Assembly (NCBI GenBank): GCA_947167215.1
Contig: CAMVHE010000018.1
Location: 1 to 47,627 of the forward strand
DNA: 47,627 bases
Direction: 5' to 3'
Origin: an uncultured Clostridia bacterium
Lineage (GTDB): Bacteria; Bacillota; Clostridia; Christensenellales; Aristaeellaceae
The notes beneath the pieces are model-generated. The model was not told where the DNA came from. It ran no database searches and worked only from the letters and a program-made list of their open reading frames with translations. Positions 39,339 through 47,627 of this stretch are shown here, in pieces; the stretch's first letter is position 1; the number at the start of each line of letters is the position of its first letter. The position numbers and the translations under genes were made by a program.

Positions 39339-42300
39339 TTATTCTGCAGCTGTACCGGCAAATTTTGCCTTCTGCTTCCTGTTATAGGTATGGCGGCGGA
39401 CAAACGCCAGCACGCCCCATACCACGACCAATGCAGTCAGACCCGTGTTCAGATACTTCTGATAGTTATGCCACAGGGGCGGATTATAGCCGATGACTTC
39501 CGCGTTCATGGCATTGGAGTTCACAAAGGTGTACAGCAGGTCCTTGGTAGCCCGGCGCAGCACGATGGCATCGCCGTTTTCGGAAGAGTCGCAGTCGGTC
39601 CACATGGAGCTGGCCAGCGTGGCAAGGTCCAGGCTGCCGCCGGCATAGAACATCTGGCGCGGGATCATGTACTGCGGAATTGTGTTGAAGTCACAGATCA
39701 CATAGCCGTTGAAGCCCCATTCATCACGGAGGATCTCCGTCAGCAGACGGTAGTCACCGCCGGTCCAGCGGGCGCCGATGCGGTTGAAGGAACTCATGAC
39801 ACCGCGGGCAGCTCCGACCTTGACGGTATACTCAAAGGGTTTCAGGTAGATTTCACGCAGGGACTGTTCGCTCAGCCAGCTCAGATCGCCGCCGATGGAA
39901 CGGTGGGTCTCCTGCTCATTGGCTACGAAATGCTTGACTGTGGGAATGACTCCCCTGCTCTGCATGCCCTGGATTTCTGCCGCACCCATCATACCGGAGA
40001 TGAGCGGATCCTCGGAGAAGTATTCAGAGCAGCGTCCGCCGAAGGGACTGCGATGGATATTGACACCCGGCGCATAGATGCTGGAATAGGGCTGGCCGGT
40101 CGCCTTGTCGCCCATGATGCCTTCCTCACCAAGAGCCTCACCCATTTCGCGCATGAGGTCGACGTTCCATGTCGATGCCATCACCGGTTCAGACACATAC
40201 TGGCAGGTGCCGTTGACCTGTTCACTGTTCATGAAGCAGGTGAAGCCTGCAGGGCCGTCGCCGTGCAGCGTGGAAGGCAGGCCGACCACTTCCATGGCCA
40301 GGGTATGATAAGCGCCGTTGTTGATGAGCTCGAGCATCTCCACATCGTTGCAGGCGTCTAGGATCTCTTCCCAGCGCTCGTCATCATAGGAGACAATCTC
40401 GCCATAACCTTCCGCAGCTGCGGCGGGGAGCAGGTCGCGCAGGAAGGTGCTCGGCTCCTCATCGAACCAGGGATACTCTTCCTCGTCGAAATCCGTAGGA
40501 TTGTTGGGCTCCACGTCGCGGATCTGTTCATACAGTTCTTCCGTGCCGGCATGCGTCTGCGCAGTCTGTGCCGTAGGCCAGGTGCCTTCCCAGTCAGCAC
40601 GGCTCAGCTGCGTATCCAGTTGCCAGTCACTGTCCAGGTACTCATCCATATCGGTGTAGCGGTTGACGACTTCATTGCCCGTCACCGGATCTTCGCCAAT
40701 CTGCACATCCTCTGCCAGCGTGAGGGTGATGTCCCGGACGGATTCATGCGCATTTCTGGAAACAAACAGCGTATAGTCGCCTGCTTCGAGTTCATATCCG
40801 TTGAAACCGTTGCCGTTCGCATCACGGTAGTCATAACTGGCAGCCGTATAGGGATCGAAAGTCACGGTGACCGTGTCGCTCTCGCCCGGCTGCAGAAGCT
40901 TCGTCTTGGCAAAGCCGACAAGCACCTTGTGCGCCTTCTCGATGCCGCCGTCCGTGTACGGAGCGGAAGCGTAGAGTTCAACGACTTCCTTGCCGGCAGT
41001 GCTGCCGGTATTCTTTACAGTTACCGGGATGCTGACCTGGGTGCCGGGATCAATCTCGGTGGAAGAGGCTTCTCCGACACTCCAATCAAAACTGGTATAG
41101 CTCAGGCCGTATCCGAAGGGATATACTACGTTTGCCCTGTACCAGTCCTCGCCGTCTGTATAGCCGCGGGTCTCATAATAGCGGTAGCCTACATAGATGC
41201 CTTCTTCGTAGTCTACGGAATAATACATGCCGCCGTCGTACTTGTCTGTAGAATCCGGATTGGCACCGGTGCCGAAGTTGATAAAGCTGGGATTCCTGCT
41301 GAAATCAGCAGCCCAGGTATCTACCAGGCGGCCGGAGGGATTCACTTCTCCGTTCAGGATCCTGCCGAGGGCGGAAATGCCGTTGGAGCCGGTAAAACCG
41401 ATCCATATGGCAGCATCAATCTTCTCGGCAAACGGTGCATACTGGGGATCTGTCAGGAAGGTCGCTTCAAAGCTCGAAGGAGTATTGAATATCACGATGA
41501 CGCGCTTGAAGCTTCCGTCCGTTACCGCGGCGAGCAGGTCCATTTCGTTCCTGTCCAGCTCCAGGTAATGGCTTTCCGGTGCGGTTGCGCCTTCCGTCGT
41601 ACCCTGATAGCGGGGCAGATCGAAGCCCTCGCCGCCGATGCGTGTGATCACGACCACTGCTGCATCATTATAGGACGCATAGCTCTTTTTTACATTGTCC
41701 GTATATTTGCTCTGGGGTGTTTCCGCGGTGGCGATGCGCTGATTGCTGCCGCTGTCCAGGTCGCTCGAATTGGCTGACCGGGCAGGGCCGGACTGGCCAT
41801 TATTCTCATAAAAGCTTTTCAGCGTCGGATTCAGGCTGAATCCTGCAGCATCCAGGCTGGCATAAAGGTCCTGGTTGTTGCTGGTATCGAATCCGCCGGA
41901 ACCTGAGCCGCCGTAGGACAGGTTCACGCTGTTCTTGCCAAACACGGAGACTTTCGCGCCTTTGTTCAGCGGCAGCGCCGTGTTCTGGTTCTTAAGCAGT
42001 ACAAAGCCTTCTTCTGCCAGCTTCAGGTTGACCGCCTGGGCATTGGCAAAGGCTTCCGTCTTGGACGCGGCCTTCTGCGCAGGATACATCGACACGACTT
42101 CTGTGTTGTAGATCGGCCGGCGGCCGCCGAAAACGGTGTCCATCAGGCCGCTCAGGCTTCCGGGTCCGAGATCGAAGCCGATCCTGTCACCCAGCGCCTT
42201 CATCGGCGCGTTCAGCACATTGTTCAGTCCTCCGGGCAGTCCCGAGACCAGGTAATTGGCCACGCAGCCGACAAGCAGGATCACGACTGCGAACACTGCC

Positions 42301-42353
42301 CAGATGACGACGGCCTTGCTCTTCTTGGGGCCTTTTTTCTTCTGGCTAGACAT
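39339..42353 (-). CDS. Membrane-anchored GH3 glycosidase, circularly permuted
   Basis: 1004 aa. The ATG at 42351-42353 (MSSQKKKGPKK) is used because GGAGGAG lies 9 bp upstream; the earlier ATG overlaps that site. An N-terminal helix AVVIWAVFAVVILLVG (about 19-34) and a C-terminal helix LTALVVVWGVLAFV (near 975) anchor both ends. The order is the reverse of common GH3: first the alpha/beta sandwich (LAEEGFVLLKNQNTALPL, acid/base Glu in RIGGEGFDLPR), then FnIII (TQVSIPVTVKNTGSTAGKEV), then the barrel with HGDGPAG, GVNIHRSPFGGR, KHFVANEQETHR and nucleophile Asp in GYVICDFN. Permuted GH3 beta-glucosidases are known from Ruminococcus and Butyrivibrio. The specificity is not readable. The active domains lie outside the membrane. 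Confidence 0.88.
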   Translation of the reverse strand: MSSQKKKGPKKSKAVVIWAVFAVVILLVGCVANYLVSGLPGGLNNVLNAPMKALGDRIGFDLGPGSLSGLMDTVFGGRRPIYNTEVVSMYPAQKAASKTEAFANAQAVNLKLAEEGFVLLKNQNTALPLNKGAKVSVFGKNSVNLSYGGSGSGGFDTSNNQDLYASLDAAGFSLNPTLKSFYENNGQSGPARSANSSDLDSGSNQRIATAETPQSKYTDNVKKSYASYNDAAVVVITRIGGEGFDLPRYQGTTEGATAPESHYLELDRNEMDLLAAVTDGSFKRVIVIFNTPSSFEATFLTDPQYAPFAEKIDAAIWIGFTGSNGISALGRILNGEVNPSGRLVDTWAADFSRNPSFINFGTGANPDSTDKYDGGMYYSVDYEEGIYVGYRYYETRGYTDGEDWYRANVVYPFGYGLSYTSFDWSVGEASSTEIDPGTQVSIPVTVKNTGSTAGKEVVELYASAPYTDGGIEKAHKVLVGFAKTKLLQPGESDTVTVTFDPYTAASYDYRDANGNGFNGYELEAGDYTLFVSRNAHESVRDITLTLAEDVQIGEDPVTGNEVVNRYTDMDEYLDSDWQLDTQLSRADWEGTWPTAQTAQTHAGTEELYEQIRDVEPNNPTDFDEEEYPWFDEEPSTFLRDLLPAAAAEGYGEIVSYDDERWEEILDACNDVEMLELINNGAYHTLAMEVVGLPSTLHGDGPAGFTCFMNSEQVNGTCQYVSEPVMASTWNVDLMREMGEALGEEGIMGDKATGQPYSSIYAPGVNIHRSPFGGRCSEYFSEDPLISGMMGAAEIQGMQSRGVIPTVKHFVANEQETHRSIGGDLSWLSEQSLREIYLKPFEYTVKVGAARGVMSSFNRIGARWTGGDYRLLTEILRDEWGFNGYVICDFNTIPQYMIPRQMFYAGGSLDLATLASSMWTDCDSSENGDAIVLRRATKDLLYTFVNSNAMNAEVIGYNPPLWHNYQKYLNTGLTALVVVWGVLAFVRRHTYNRKQKAKFAGTAAE

Positions 42354-42369
42354 GGAAAAATTCTCCTCC

Positions 42370-42409
42370 AAAAAAATGGCGGTGTATGCGGCTTGAGCGC
42401 ATACACCGC
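42370..42409 (-). terminator. Terminator-like hairpin directly before the GH3 gene's ribosome site
   Basis: Perfect 12 bp stem GCGGTGTATGCG / CGCATACACCGC with a 7 nt loop; on the minus strand it is followed by CATTTTTTT and then immediately by GGAGGAG of the next gene. This is a good intrinsic terminator placed inside an apparent operon. Confidence 0.78.
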
Positions 42410-42419
42410 TGCAGCGATC

Positions 42420-43769
42420 TTACTTCTTGTAGTTATCCAGTGCGGGTACGCCGTAGTTCTCGTCCCAGATCAGCACGGCATCCGTGTCGATCCTGACGCA
42501 GTCCACCAGCGGTGCATGGGCCGTCATGGTGGAGCCGGGATAGCTCTCATTGTTCTCGGTGACGACCTTGAGCAGGTTCGCGCCCTGCTTCAAAGTGACA
42601 CCGTCCGCCACGACATAGTTCCGGAAGGGCGGGCAGTCTGCCACGTACAGCACTGCATCAAAGGGAGGCACATCATCGATGACGATCGGCTCATAGCTGA
42701 GCTTCTGGTCATTCAGGTAGATGCCGTAATTGCCTTCGTTCAGGCTGACATTGCCCATTTCTGCGGACAGGCTCAGGGCGATTTTTGCGTTGCTGGTTTC
42801 GATATCAGAGGCAAAGTAGAATTCCAGGCTGTTGCCGAAGGAGTACAGGTAACCCACGCAGCGGTCGTTGGAGCAGTTGCGGTCTTCCTTCAGCATGATC
42901 ATGCCGATCTCGTTTGCAGTACCGGACACAGCGGGGCCGGTCTTGCCGGTCAGGTTGGTATCCTCCGCCTCAAACACGAACTCCTGAACGCCGCTCTGCG
43001 TCTTTGTCCAGGACGCGGTAATGGTCAGCGGTCCCGCAACAGGTGCGGAGAAATCATAAGCGCTGCCGTCAGCACCGACCCACTGATCAAAGGTATAGCC
43101 GACGCGCTCCGGATCTGCTGCCGGCCTGGCGACCGGGGTTCCGATTTCCACCGGATAGCTGTAGGATGTGATCTTCTTTCCATAATAACCATAGTCAAAG
43201 GTCACATCGGCATTTTCAGCGCCGTCTCTTGTCCACAGTGCGTAGAGGTTTACGTCGCCCGTAATTTCATTCTTGAAATCGTAAAGTGCGGTATAGTCGG
43301 GGTTGACATACCAGCCGGCGAAGGTGTACCCGTCGCGGGCGGGGGTCTTTTCTTCGGCCTTCTGGCCCTTTACCGTCTCGACCTGTTCCGCCTCGGGCGC
43401 ACCTTCATAGTTCAGGTCATAGGTAACCAGGAAGCTGTTGTTGGCCACATCAACCGTGAAACGGGCTTGCTTCTTGCCTGCCTTGATAGACACGGTCTTG
43501 GTGCCGGAGGCTTTCATGCCGGGCTCCTTGACAGATAGGCTCTTGGCCGTCATCGGGACCTCATCTGTGGTGCCGTCGTCGTACGTTACGATGACAGTGC
43601 CGCCTTCCAGGCTGAAGGCCTCTCCGACCACATAAGCCGTCTTGGCAGGCAGGCTGCCGATTTCCAGCTTGCTTACCGTCTTGCTGCTGTCAATGTCATC
43701 GGCCGCCAGCGCCGCGGCACAGCTCAGCGCCAGGACCAGCACCAGCATCATGGCGAATAGCTTTTTCAT
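42420..43769 (-). CDS. Secreted Ig-like / InlB-repeat / carbohydrate-binding protein
   Basis: 449 aa, ATG with GAGGAGG. Signal peptide MKKLFAMMLVLVLALSCAAA ends LAA before DDIDSSKT. Domains in order: a bacterial Ig-like domain (about 32-110; VSKLEIGSLPAKTAYVVGEAF), two InlB-type beta-grasp repeats (115-180 with VTYDLNYEG and YTFAGWYVNPDYTALYDF; 185-255 with VTFDYGYYGKK and YTFDQWVGADG), and a C-terminal domain (260-440) beginning QEFVFEAEDTNLTGKTG, the start pattern of CBM6/CBM35-type carbohydrate-binding modules. No catalytic motif or cell-wall anchor. It lies between two GH3 genes and may hold the polysaccharide near them. Confidence 0.8.
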   Translation of the reverse strand: MKKLFAMMLVLVLALSCAAALAADDIDSSKTVSKLEIGSLPAKTAYVVGEAFSLEGGTVIVTYDDGTTDEVPMTAKSLSVKEPGMKASGTKTVSIKAGKKQARFTVDVANNSFLVTYDLNYEGAPEAEQVETVKGQKAEEKTPARDGYTFAGWYVNPDYTALYDFKNEITGDVNLYALWTRDGAENADVTFDYGYYGKKITSYSYPVEIGTPVARPAADPERVGYTFDQWVGADGSAYDFSAPVAGPLTITASWTKTQSGVQEFVFEAEDTNLTGKTGPAVSGTANEIGMIMLKEDRNCSNDRCVGYLYSFGNSLEFYFASDIETSNAKIALSLSAEMGNVSLNEGNYGIYLNDQKLSYEPIVIDDVPPFDAVLYVADCPPFRNYVVADGVTLKQGANLLKVVTENNESYPGSTMTAHAPLVDCVRIDTDAVLIWDENYGVPALDNYKK

Positions 43770-43813
43770 ATTATTTCCTCCTCACAGAACGGGAAACATT
43801 AGATTTCAGGAAA

Positions 43814-43847
43814 CCGGGATCCGGCTGTCTGCACAGCCGGGTCCCGG
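43814..43847 (-). other. Intercistronic hairpin between GH3 and CBM-protein genes
   Basis: A 14 bp stem CCGGGATCCGGCTG / CAGCCGGGTCCCGG (one T-G pair) with a 6 nt loop. On the minus strand only TTTCC follows, so it may attenuate rather than fully end transcription. Confidence 0.6.
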
Positions 43848-43858
43848 ATACAGATTGT

Positions 43859-46800
43859 TTACTCGACAACCAGGGTAATGTCCTGGGTGAAGGTCTCCTC
43901 ACCGCCCATGGCAGGCATCAGCCAGATGCCGGACAGTGCGGGTGCCCACGGTACATTCTGCACTACGGTGATGTTATAGGTGCCGGGTTCCGCTGCGACC
44001 AGCTTGACGCCGGTGTTGACGGTGAAGGGCTTATTGGTGCGCAGGCCGTATGCAGTGCCGGTCAGGTACTCAACGGTCAGGCCTTCCGCTCCTTCGACAG
44101 TATAGGTCACTTCATGCTTTTCTTCCGCGGTCTCATATGCGATGGTCGGGCCGTCTGCATGGGTCTTTTCCTCGTTGCGCAGGTAGCGGGCGCCGTTCAG
44201 CGTGTACCAGTTGGTGATCTCCTTGCCCATGCCGGCGGTGGAGAGGAATGCCTGATAAGCGAACGGCTTGGAGTCGATGATGATCTCTTCGCCAACCTTG
44301 GCGTTCACCACGGGTGCGGCTCCGTCGACACCGGCAATGATCTGGCCGTTTACCTGGTACGGAGAAACCACGTTGATGGTCAGGTTTACATTCTTGACCT
44401 CAATGAAGCCGTCGCAGGCCATATCGACCAGCACGTTGTAGGTGCCCTGCGGCACATACTCGCCATAGATGTTGTTGTCGACGCCCCAGCCCTGCTTGTA
44501 CTGAGGATCTCCGGGCTGATACTGCCCCAGGATGGGCTGTGCATAGTTGACCACAAAGCCGCTGGCCTCGAGGCCGAGAGGCAGCTCCTGGCCCTCACAC
44601 AGCGTGACGGTAAAGTCGGAGGTGTCGGGGCACTCGATCTGGGCGGCATTGCCGACGCCATAGTACACAGTCGCAGTCAGTGCATAATCAGAAGCAAAGT
44701 TCTTATACTGGTTGCTGTTGACCTTTGCCATCTGCGTGCGCTGCGCGGACTTGCGCATCGCGAAGTAATGGGTAGTGGACTCAAAGGTGTCGTCTCCTTC
44801 TTCATTGGGGACAAGCACATTGCCCTTGCCTTCGCGCAGGGACGGATCCCATTCGCCGATGGTCAGGTAAGTCTTCGTAAAGGAAGCATCGCCGTTCATG
44901 AAGGTGTCGTCGCCGGCACGGATCATCAGGTCAGCGGAAGAGAAGTCCTTGGCCCAGGCATCGTTGACGGTTGCGCCCTGGAATCCCCACTCGTTGCGGA
45001 GGATATCCTCATGCACAGCCCAGTTGTTGGAGTTGACGACATAGCCGATACGGTTGAAGGAGGTCATCATGCCGTTGGTGTGGCCATACTTGACCATCCA
45101 CTCGAAGGAACGCAGATAGATCTCACGGAAGACCTGCTCGGTCGCGAAGGTGCAGACGCCGCCGTAGTCAGCACGGTTGTGCTCCTGAACATTGGCAAAC
45201 ATGTGCTTTGCAAAGCAGGATACGCCCTTGCTCTGTGCGCCGTCGCAGATCACGGCTGCCATGGAAGCAGTCAGGAACGGATCTTCGGAATAATACTCAA
45301 AGGTACGGCCGTTGAAAGGAGAACGATGGATGTTGGTGCCCGGGCCGCGCCATGCGAAACGGCCCAGCAGCAGTGCCTGGTTGCCGTACATGATGCCCTG
45401 ACGGGTCAGCAGATCGATGTTCCAGGTAGCGGCAGCAATGGGGGTGGAAGCCCAGCAGGTACCGCCGAACTGTACGGGACCGTCCTGGCCGCCGTCGGAG
45501 CCCAGGAACAGGTTGACAAGGTCCTCCCAGGACAGGCTGTTCATGTAGGATTCCCACTTCAGGGAAGCTTCATCCTGCGCAATGGTAGCTACGCCGTCCA
45601 CGACGGTCGGAGCAGTGTAAGGCAGGCCTGCCAGGTCAGCCAGCGTCACGTCCGTCTCTGCGCCCTGCGTCCATTCTGCGGGCACCTCGGACACATACCA
45701 GGGCTGTCCTTCTTCGTCCATGTAGGGCTTGTAGATCTCTTCAGCATCCAGCACAGCAGCTTCCCAGTCTTCGAGGACACGCTCTTCGGCGGTCTGTGCC
45801 TTGGGCTGCTCCAGGCCGGTGGCACGGGAGATCATATTTTCAAGCAGATCTTCGCGGGTGGTCTCGAAGTCATCCACGAATACGGGCTTGATCTCAGCGC
45901 CGGTTACCAGGTCATACTGGCACTGGATTCCTTCCGCCACGGTGAAGGTCTCAGCCAGCACGGAGTCATGGCTGTTGCGGCGGGCGGAGAGCACATAGTC
46001 TCCGGCGTCAAGTTCATAGCCTTCAAAGCCGTTCTTGTTGGAATCATCCCAGTCGAAGGAAGCCATATTCTGAGCGGTCACTTCGATGGTCACGATGTCG
46101 GACTGGCCGGGCTTGAGCATCCTGGTCTTGGCATAGCCGACCAGCACGGCGGAAGCCTTCTCAATCTCGCCCTTGATGTATGGGGTCGTGGCATACAGTT
46201 CCACAACGTCCTTGCCGGCCACATCGCCGGTGTTGGTCACCTTCACCTGCACGGTGATGACCTGGGCGGGATCGGTAATCGCCTTGTCAGAAGTGGAGAC
46301 GAGTTCCCAGTCGAAAGTGGTGTAGGAAAGGCCGTAGCCGAAGGGATACAGCACAGCTTCCTGATACCAGGCATCGCCGCTGCCGGCCTCCGCCGCGTTC
46401 ATGTCGTCGGCCTTGGTCTCGTAATAGCGGTAGCCGTAGTAGATTCCCTCGCGGAATTCCACGTCGGAATACACGGTGGAGCTGCCATCGGGATAGGTCA
46501 GCCAGGAGGTCATGCGTTCGCCGTCTTCACCGATGTTCTGGCTCATGTCGGAGAAGTTGGTGAAGGTGGGATCCTTATGGAAGTCAGCAGGCCAGATGTC
46601 GGGGGTGTGGCCGGAGGGGTTCACGTCGCCCTTCAGGATCTGTGCCGCCACCTTGGTGCCCTGGTCGCCGATGCCGCCGACCCACAGGATGGCGTCAACG
46701 CCGTATTCGGTATCCACCGGCGCGTTCAGTTCGGGGATCTGCATGATCATGGAAGAGTTGACCATGACCACGACCTTCTTGAAGTTGGCCTTGGCCAGCT

Positions 46801-47443
46801 TGATCAGCTCATGCTCGTTGTCATCCAGCTGCAGATAGTGGTCGTTTGCATCTGCATGGCCTTCCACGCTGTTGGTCTTGGTGTCCATGTTCTCACGGCC
46901 GAAACGGCTGATGCAGACGATGGCCACATCATTGTAGGCATTGAAGGTGCTCGTAACGGACTTGCTGTAGTAGCTCATGTCCGGCTCCAGGAGCTTGCCG
47001 GAATCGTTCGTCTCATGAGCGCCGCCCATCACCACGAACAGGTTTTCGTACAGGGTCTTGGTTTTCGGGTTGATGTGGAACCCTTCCTGTTCGAAACCGG
47101 TGAACCAGTCGAGGGCGTATTTGGTGCCGGAAGCGAAGCCGGAACCGCCGCCCGCGCGGTTGTAGTCCACAGAAGCAATGCCCAGGAATGTAACATCGCG
47201 CTCATCTGCTGCCAGCGGCAGAGCGTTGTTCTCGTTCTTGAGCAGAACCTGGCCCTCCTGCGTCATTTCCACATGCAGGCGGTTGCCAGCCTCCAGCGCA
47301 TCGTCCAGACTGACATAGTCAGAATAGAAGCGGCCCTGCGCTTCCATATGTCCGGACATCGTTGCGCCCATGGCAGGGACAGATGCCAGCGTCATTACGC
47401 ACGCCAGCATCAGAGATACGAACTTTCTGAAGTTCATAGACAT
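43859..47443 (-). CDS. Secreted GH3 glycosidase, circularly permuted, with C-terminal extension
   Basis: 1194 aa. The start is the ATG at 47441-47443 (MSMNFRKFVS), preceded by AAGGAAG; an earlier ATG at 47500 lies in the structured leader. A signal peptide (about 1-28, ending SVPAMGA) leads to the alpha/beta sandwich (EEGQVLL-like MTQEGQVLLKNENNALPL; acid/base Glu in SRFGRENMD), FnIII (QVKVTNTGDVAGKDVVELYA), then the barrel (GPGTNIHRSPFNGR, KHMFANVQEHNR, nucleophile Asp in ATVNDAW). The order is permuted as in the GH3 at 39339. The last 240 residues (from about 950) form beta-rich domains of unknown role. No membrane anchor or sorting signal is seen. First gene of the operon. Confidence 0.87.
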   Translation of the reverse strand: MSMNFRKFVSLMLACVMTLASVPAMGATMSGHMEAQGRFYSDYVSLDDALEAGNRLHVEMTQEGQVLLKNENNALPLAADERDVTFLGIASVDYNRAGGGSGFASGTKYALDWFTGFEQEGFHINPKTKTLYENLFVVMGGAHETNDSGKLLEPDMSYYSKSVTSTFNAYNDVAIVCISRFGRENMDTKTNSVEGHADANDHYLQLDDNEHELIKLAKANFKKVVVMVNSSMIMQIPELNAPVDTEYGVDAILWVGGIGDQGTKVAAQILKGDVNPSGHTPDIWPADFHKDPTFTNFSDMSQNIGEDGERMTSWLTYPDGSSTVYSDVEFREGIYYGYRYYETKADDMNAAEAGSGDAWYQEAVLYPFGYGLSYTTFDWELVSTSDKAITDPAQVITVQVKVTNTGDVAGKDVVELYATTPYIKGEIEKASAVLVGYAKTRMLKPGQSDIVTIEVTAQNMASFDWDDSNKNGFEGYELDAGDYVLSARRNSHDSVLAETFTVAEGIQCQYDLVTGAEIKPVFVDDFETTREDLLENMISRATGLEQPKAQTAEERVLEDWEAAVLDAEEIYKPYMDEEGQPWYVSEVPAEWTQGAETDVTLADLAGLPYTAPTVVDGVATIAQDEASLKWESYMNSLSWEDLVNLFLGSDGGQDGPVQFGGTCWASTPIAAATWNIDLLTRQGIMYGNQALLLGRFAWRGPGTNIHRSPFNGRTFEYYSEDPFLTASMAAVICDGAQSKGVSCFAKHMFANVQEHNRADYGGVCTFATEQVFREIYLRSFEWMVKYGHTNGMMTSFNRIGYVVNSNNWAVHEDILRNEWGFQGATVNDAWAKDFSSADLMIRAGDDTFMNGDASFTKTYLTIGEWDPSLREGKGNVLVPNEEGDDTFESTTHYFAMRKSAQRTQMAKVNSNQYKNFASDYALTATVYYGVGNAAQIECPDTSDFTVTLCEGQELPLGLEASGFVVNYAQPILGQYQPGDPQYKQGWGVDNNIYGEYVPQGTYNVLVDMACDGFIEVKNVNLTINVVSPYQVNGQIIAGVDGAAPVVNAKVGEEIIIDSKPFAYQAFLSTAGMGKEITNWYTLNGARYLRNEEKTHADGPTIAYETAEEKHEVTYTVEGAEGLTVEYLTGTAYGLRTNKPFTVNTGVKLVAAEPGTYNITVVQNVPWAPALSGIWLMPAMGGEETFTQDITLVVE

Positions 47444-47484
47444 GGGTTCATCTTCCTTCCTTTGGTAGTGGGTGATTGGTATAT

Positions 47485-47518
47485 AGCATCCGTCCCGCAT
47501 GCGGCGGACGGTTATGCT
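47485..47518 (-). promoter_or_regulatory. Structured leader of the GH3 operon
   Basis: An inverted repeat CCGTCC/GGACGG around CGCATGCG, extended outward by AGCAT/ATGCT, lies 42-75 nt upstream of the start codon in what should be the 5' leader. On the minus strand further upstream, TTTACA and TATAAA are present with only 15 bp between, so the promoter is uncertain. No known riboswitch fold is recognised. Confidence 0.4.
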
Positions 47519-47627
47519 CAGGTGAGCTCAAAGCGGTAGAATGAGATCGCACCGCTGCCTTTATATCGGAAATAAGGAACTGTAAAGAAATAAGTACTTG
47601 TTTTTAGAGACTTGTAATGGTATACTT

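Noticed and set aside
44114-47539. A 1141-codon plus-strand frame opposite the large GH3 gene
   Set aside because: It is the antisense of a well-recognised GH3 protein with no family match of its own; long open antisense frames are expected with this codon use.
1-47627. CRISPR arrays, tRNA or rRNA genes
   Set aside because: No regularly spaced direct repeats of CRISPR type, no rRNA-like blocks and no convincing tRNA cloverleaf were noticed; this was by eye, and a tRNA scan could still find one.

Overview
The window reads as chromosome from an anaerobic, plant-glycan-degrading member of the Clostridia (Bacillota), probably from a gut or rumen. The evidence is Firmicutes-type Shine-Dalgarno sites (GGAGG), LplB/YtcP-type sugar permeases, a MsmX-type ATPase, YesL, many LacI and AraC regulators, and circularly permuted GH3 enzymes of a kind known from rumen Clostridia. 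This is inference; there is no rRNA or other marker gene to place it. GC content looks high for the phylum, and by eye 4-14 kb is richer in GC than 14.7-28.5 kb.

Layout. (1) 1-6.35 kb: a divergent rhamnogalacturonan/rhamnose locus. The minus strand carries a GH105 hydrolase, two ABC permeases and a solute-binding protein cut by the window edge. The plus strand carries a LacI regulator, L-rhamnose mutarotase (rhaM) and an AraC regulator. A LacI/cre-like operator lies on each of the two facing promoters. (2) 6.5-8.7 kb: a GH112 phosphorylase, best read in this context as a galactosyl-rhamnose phosphorylase. (3) 9.0-14.6 kb: housekeeping and accessory genes: a PrsW-like membrane protease, a histidine phosphatase, a secreted protein with 49-residue repeats, a UvrA paralogue without the UvrB-binding domain, and a 44-residue acidic ORF with its own promoter and terminator. 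(4) 14.7-26.4 kb: a divergent sucrose/fructan locus. The minus operon is LacI, YesL, a membrane-anchored protein and a second LacI. The plus operon is two permeases, a binding protein, a GH32 beta-fructosidase, a fructokinase and an MsmX-type ATPase. (5) 26.6-29.6 kb: a large cytosolic protein joining a ParB-like motif to a BMP-type ligand-binding domain, and a degenerate SRAP-like protein. (6) 29.8-38.8 kb: an AraC regulator divergent from a seven-gene operon with a GDPD-type phosphodiesterase, a HAD hydrolase, a FAD oxidoreductase, a complete importer apart from its ATPase, and a sulfatase. (7) 39.3-47.4 kb: a minus-strand operon for extracytoplasmic degradation, with two permuted GH3 enzymes around a secreted Ig/InlB-repeat/carbohydrate-binding protein.

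Working together: outer enzymes (GH3 pair, carbohydrate-binding protein) release oligosaccharides. Three importers bring sugars in, and since none has its own ATPase they probably share the MsmX-like protein at 25.3 kb. Cytosolic enzymes (GH105, GH112, RhaM, GH32, fructokinase, sulfatase, FAD oxidoreductase) finish the breakdown. The least explained parts are the sulfatase/FAD-oxidoreductase/GDPD operon, the ParB-like/BMP fusion, the LacI-YesL-anchored protein-LacI operon, and a small structured insertion between the apparent Shine-Dalgarno site and the start codon of the msmX-like gene.
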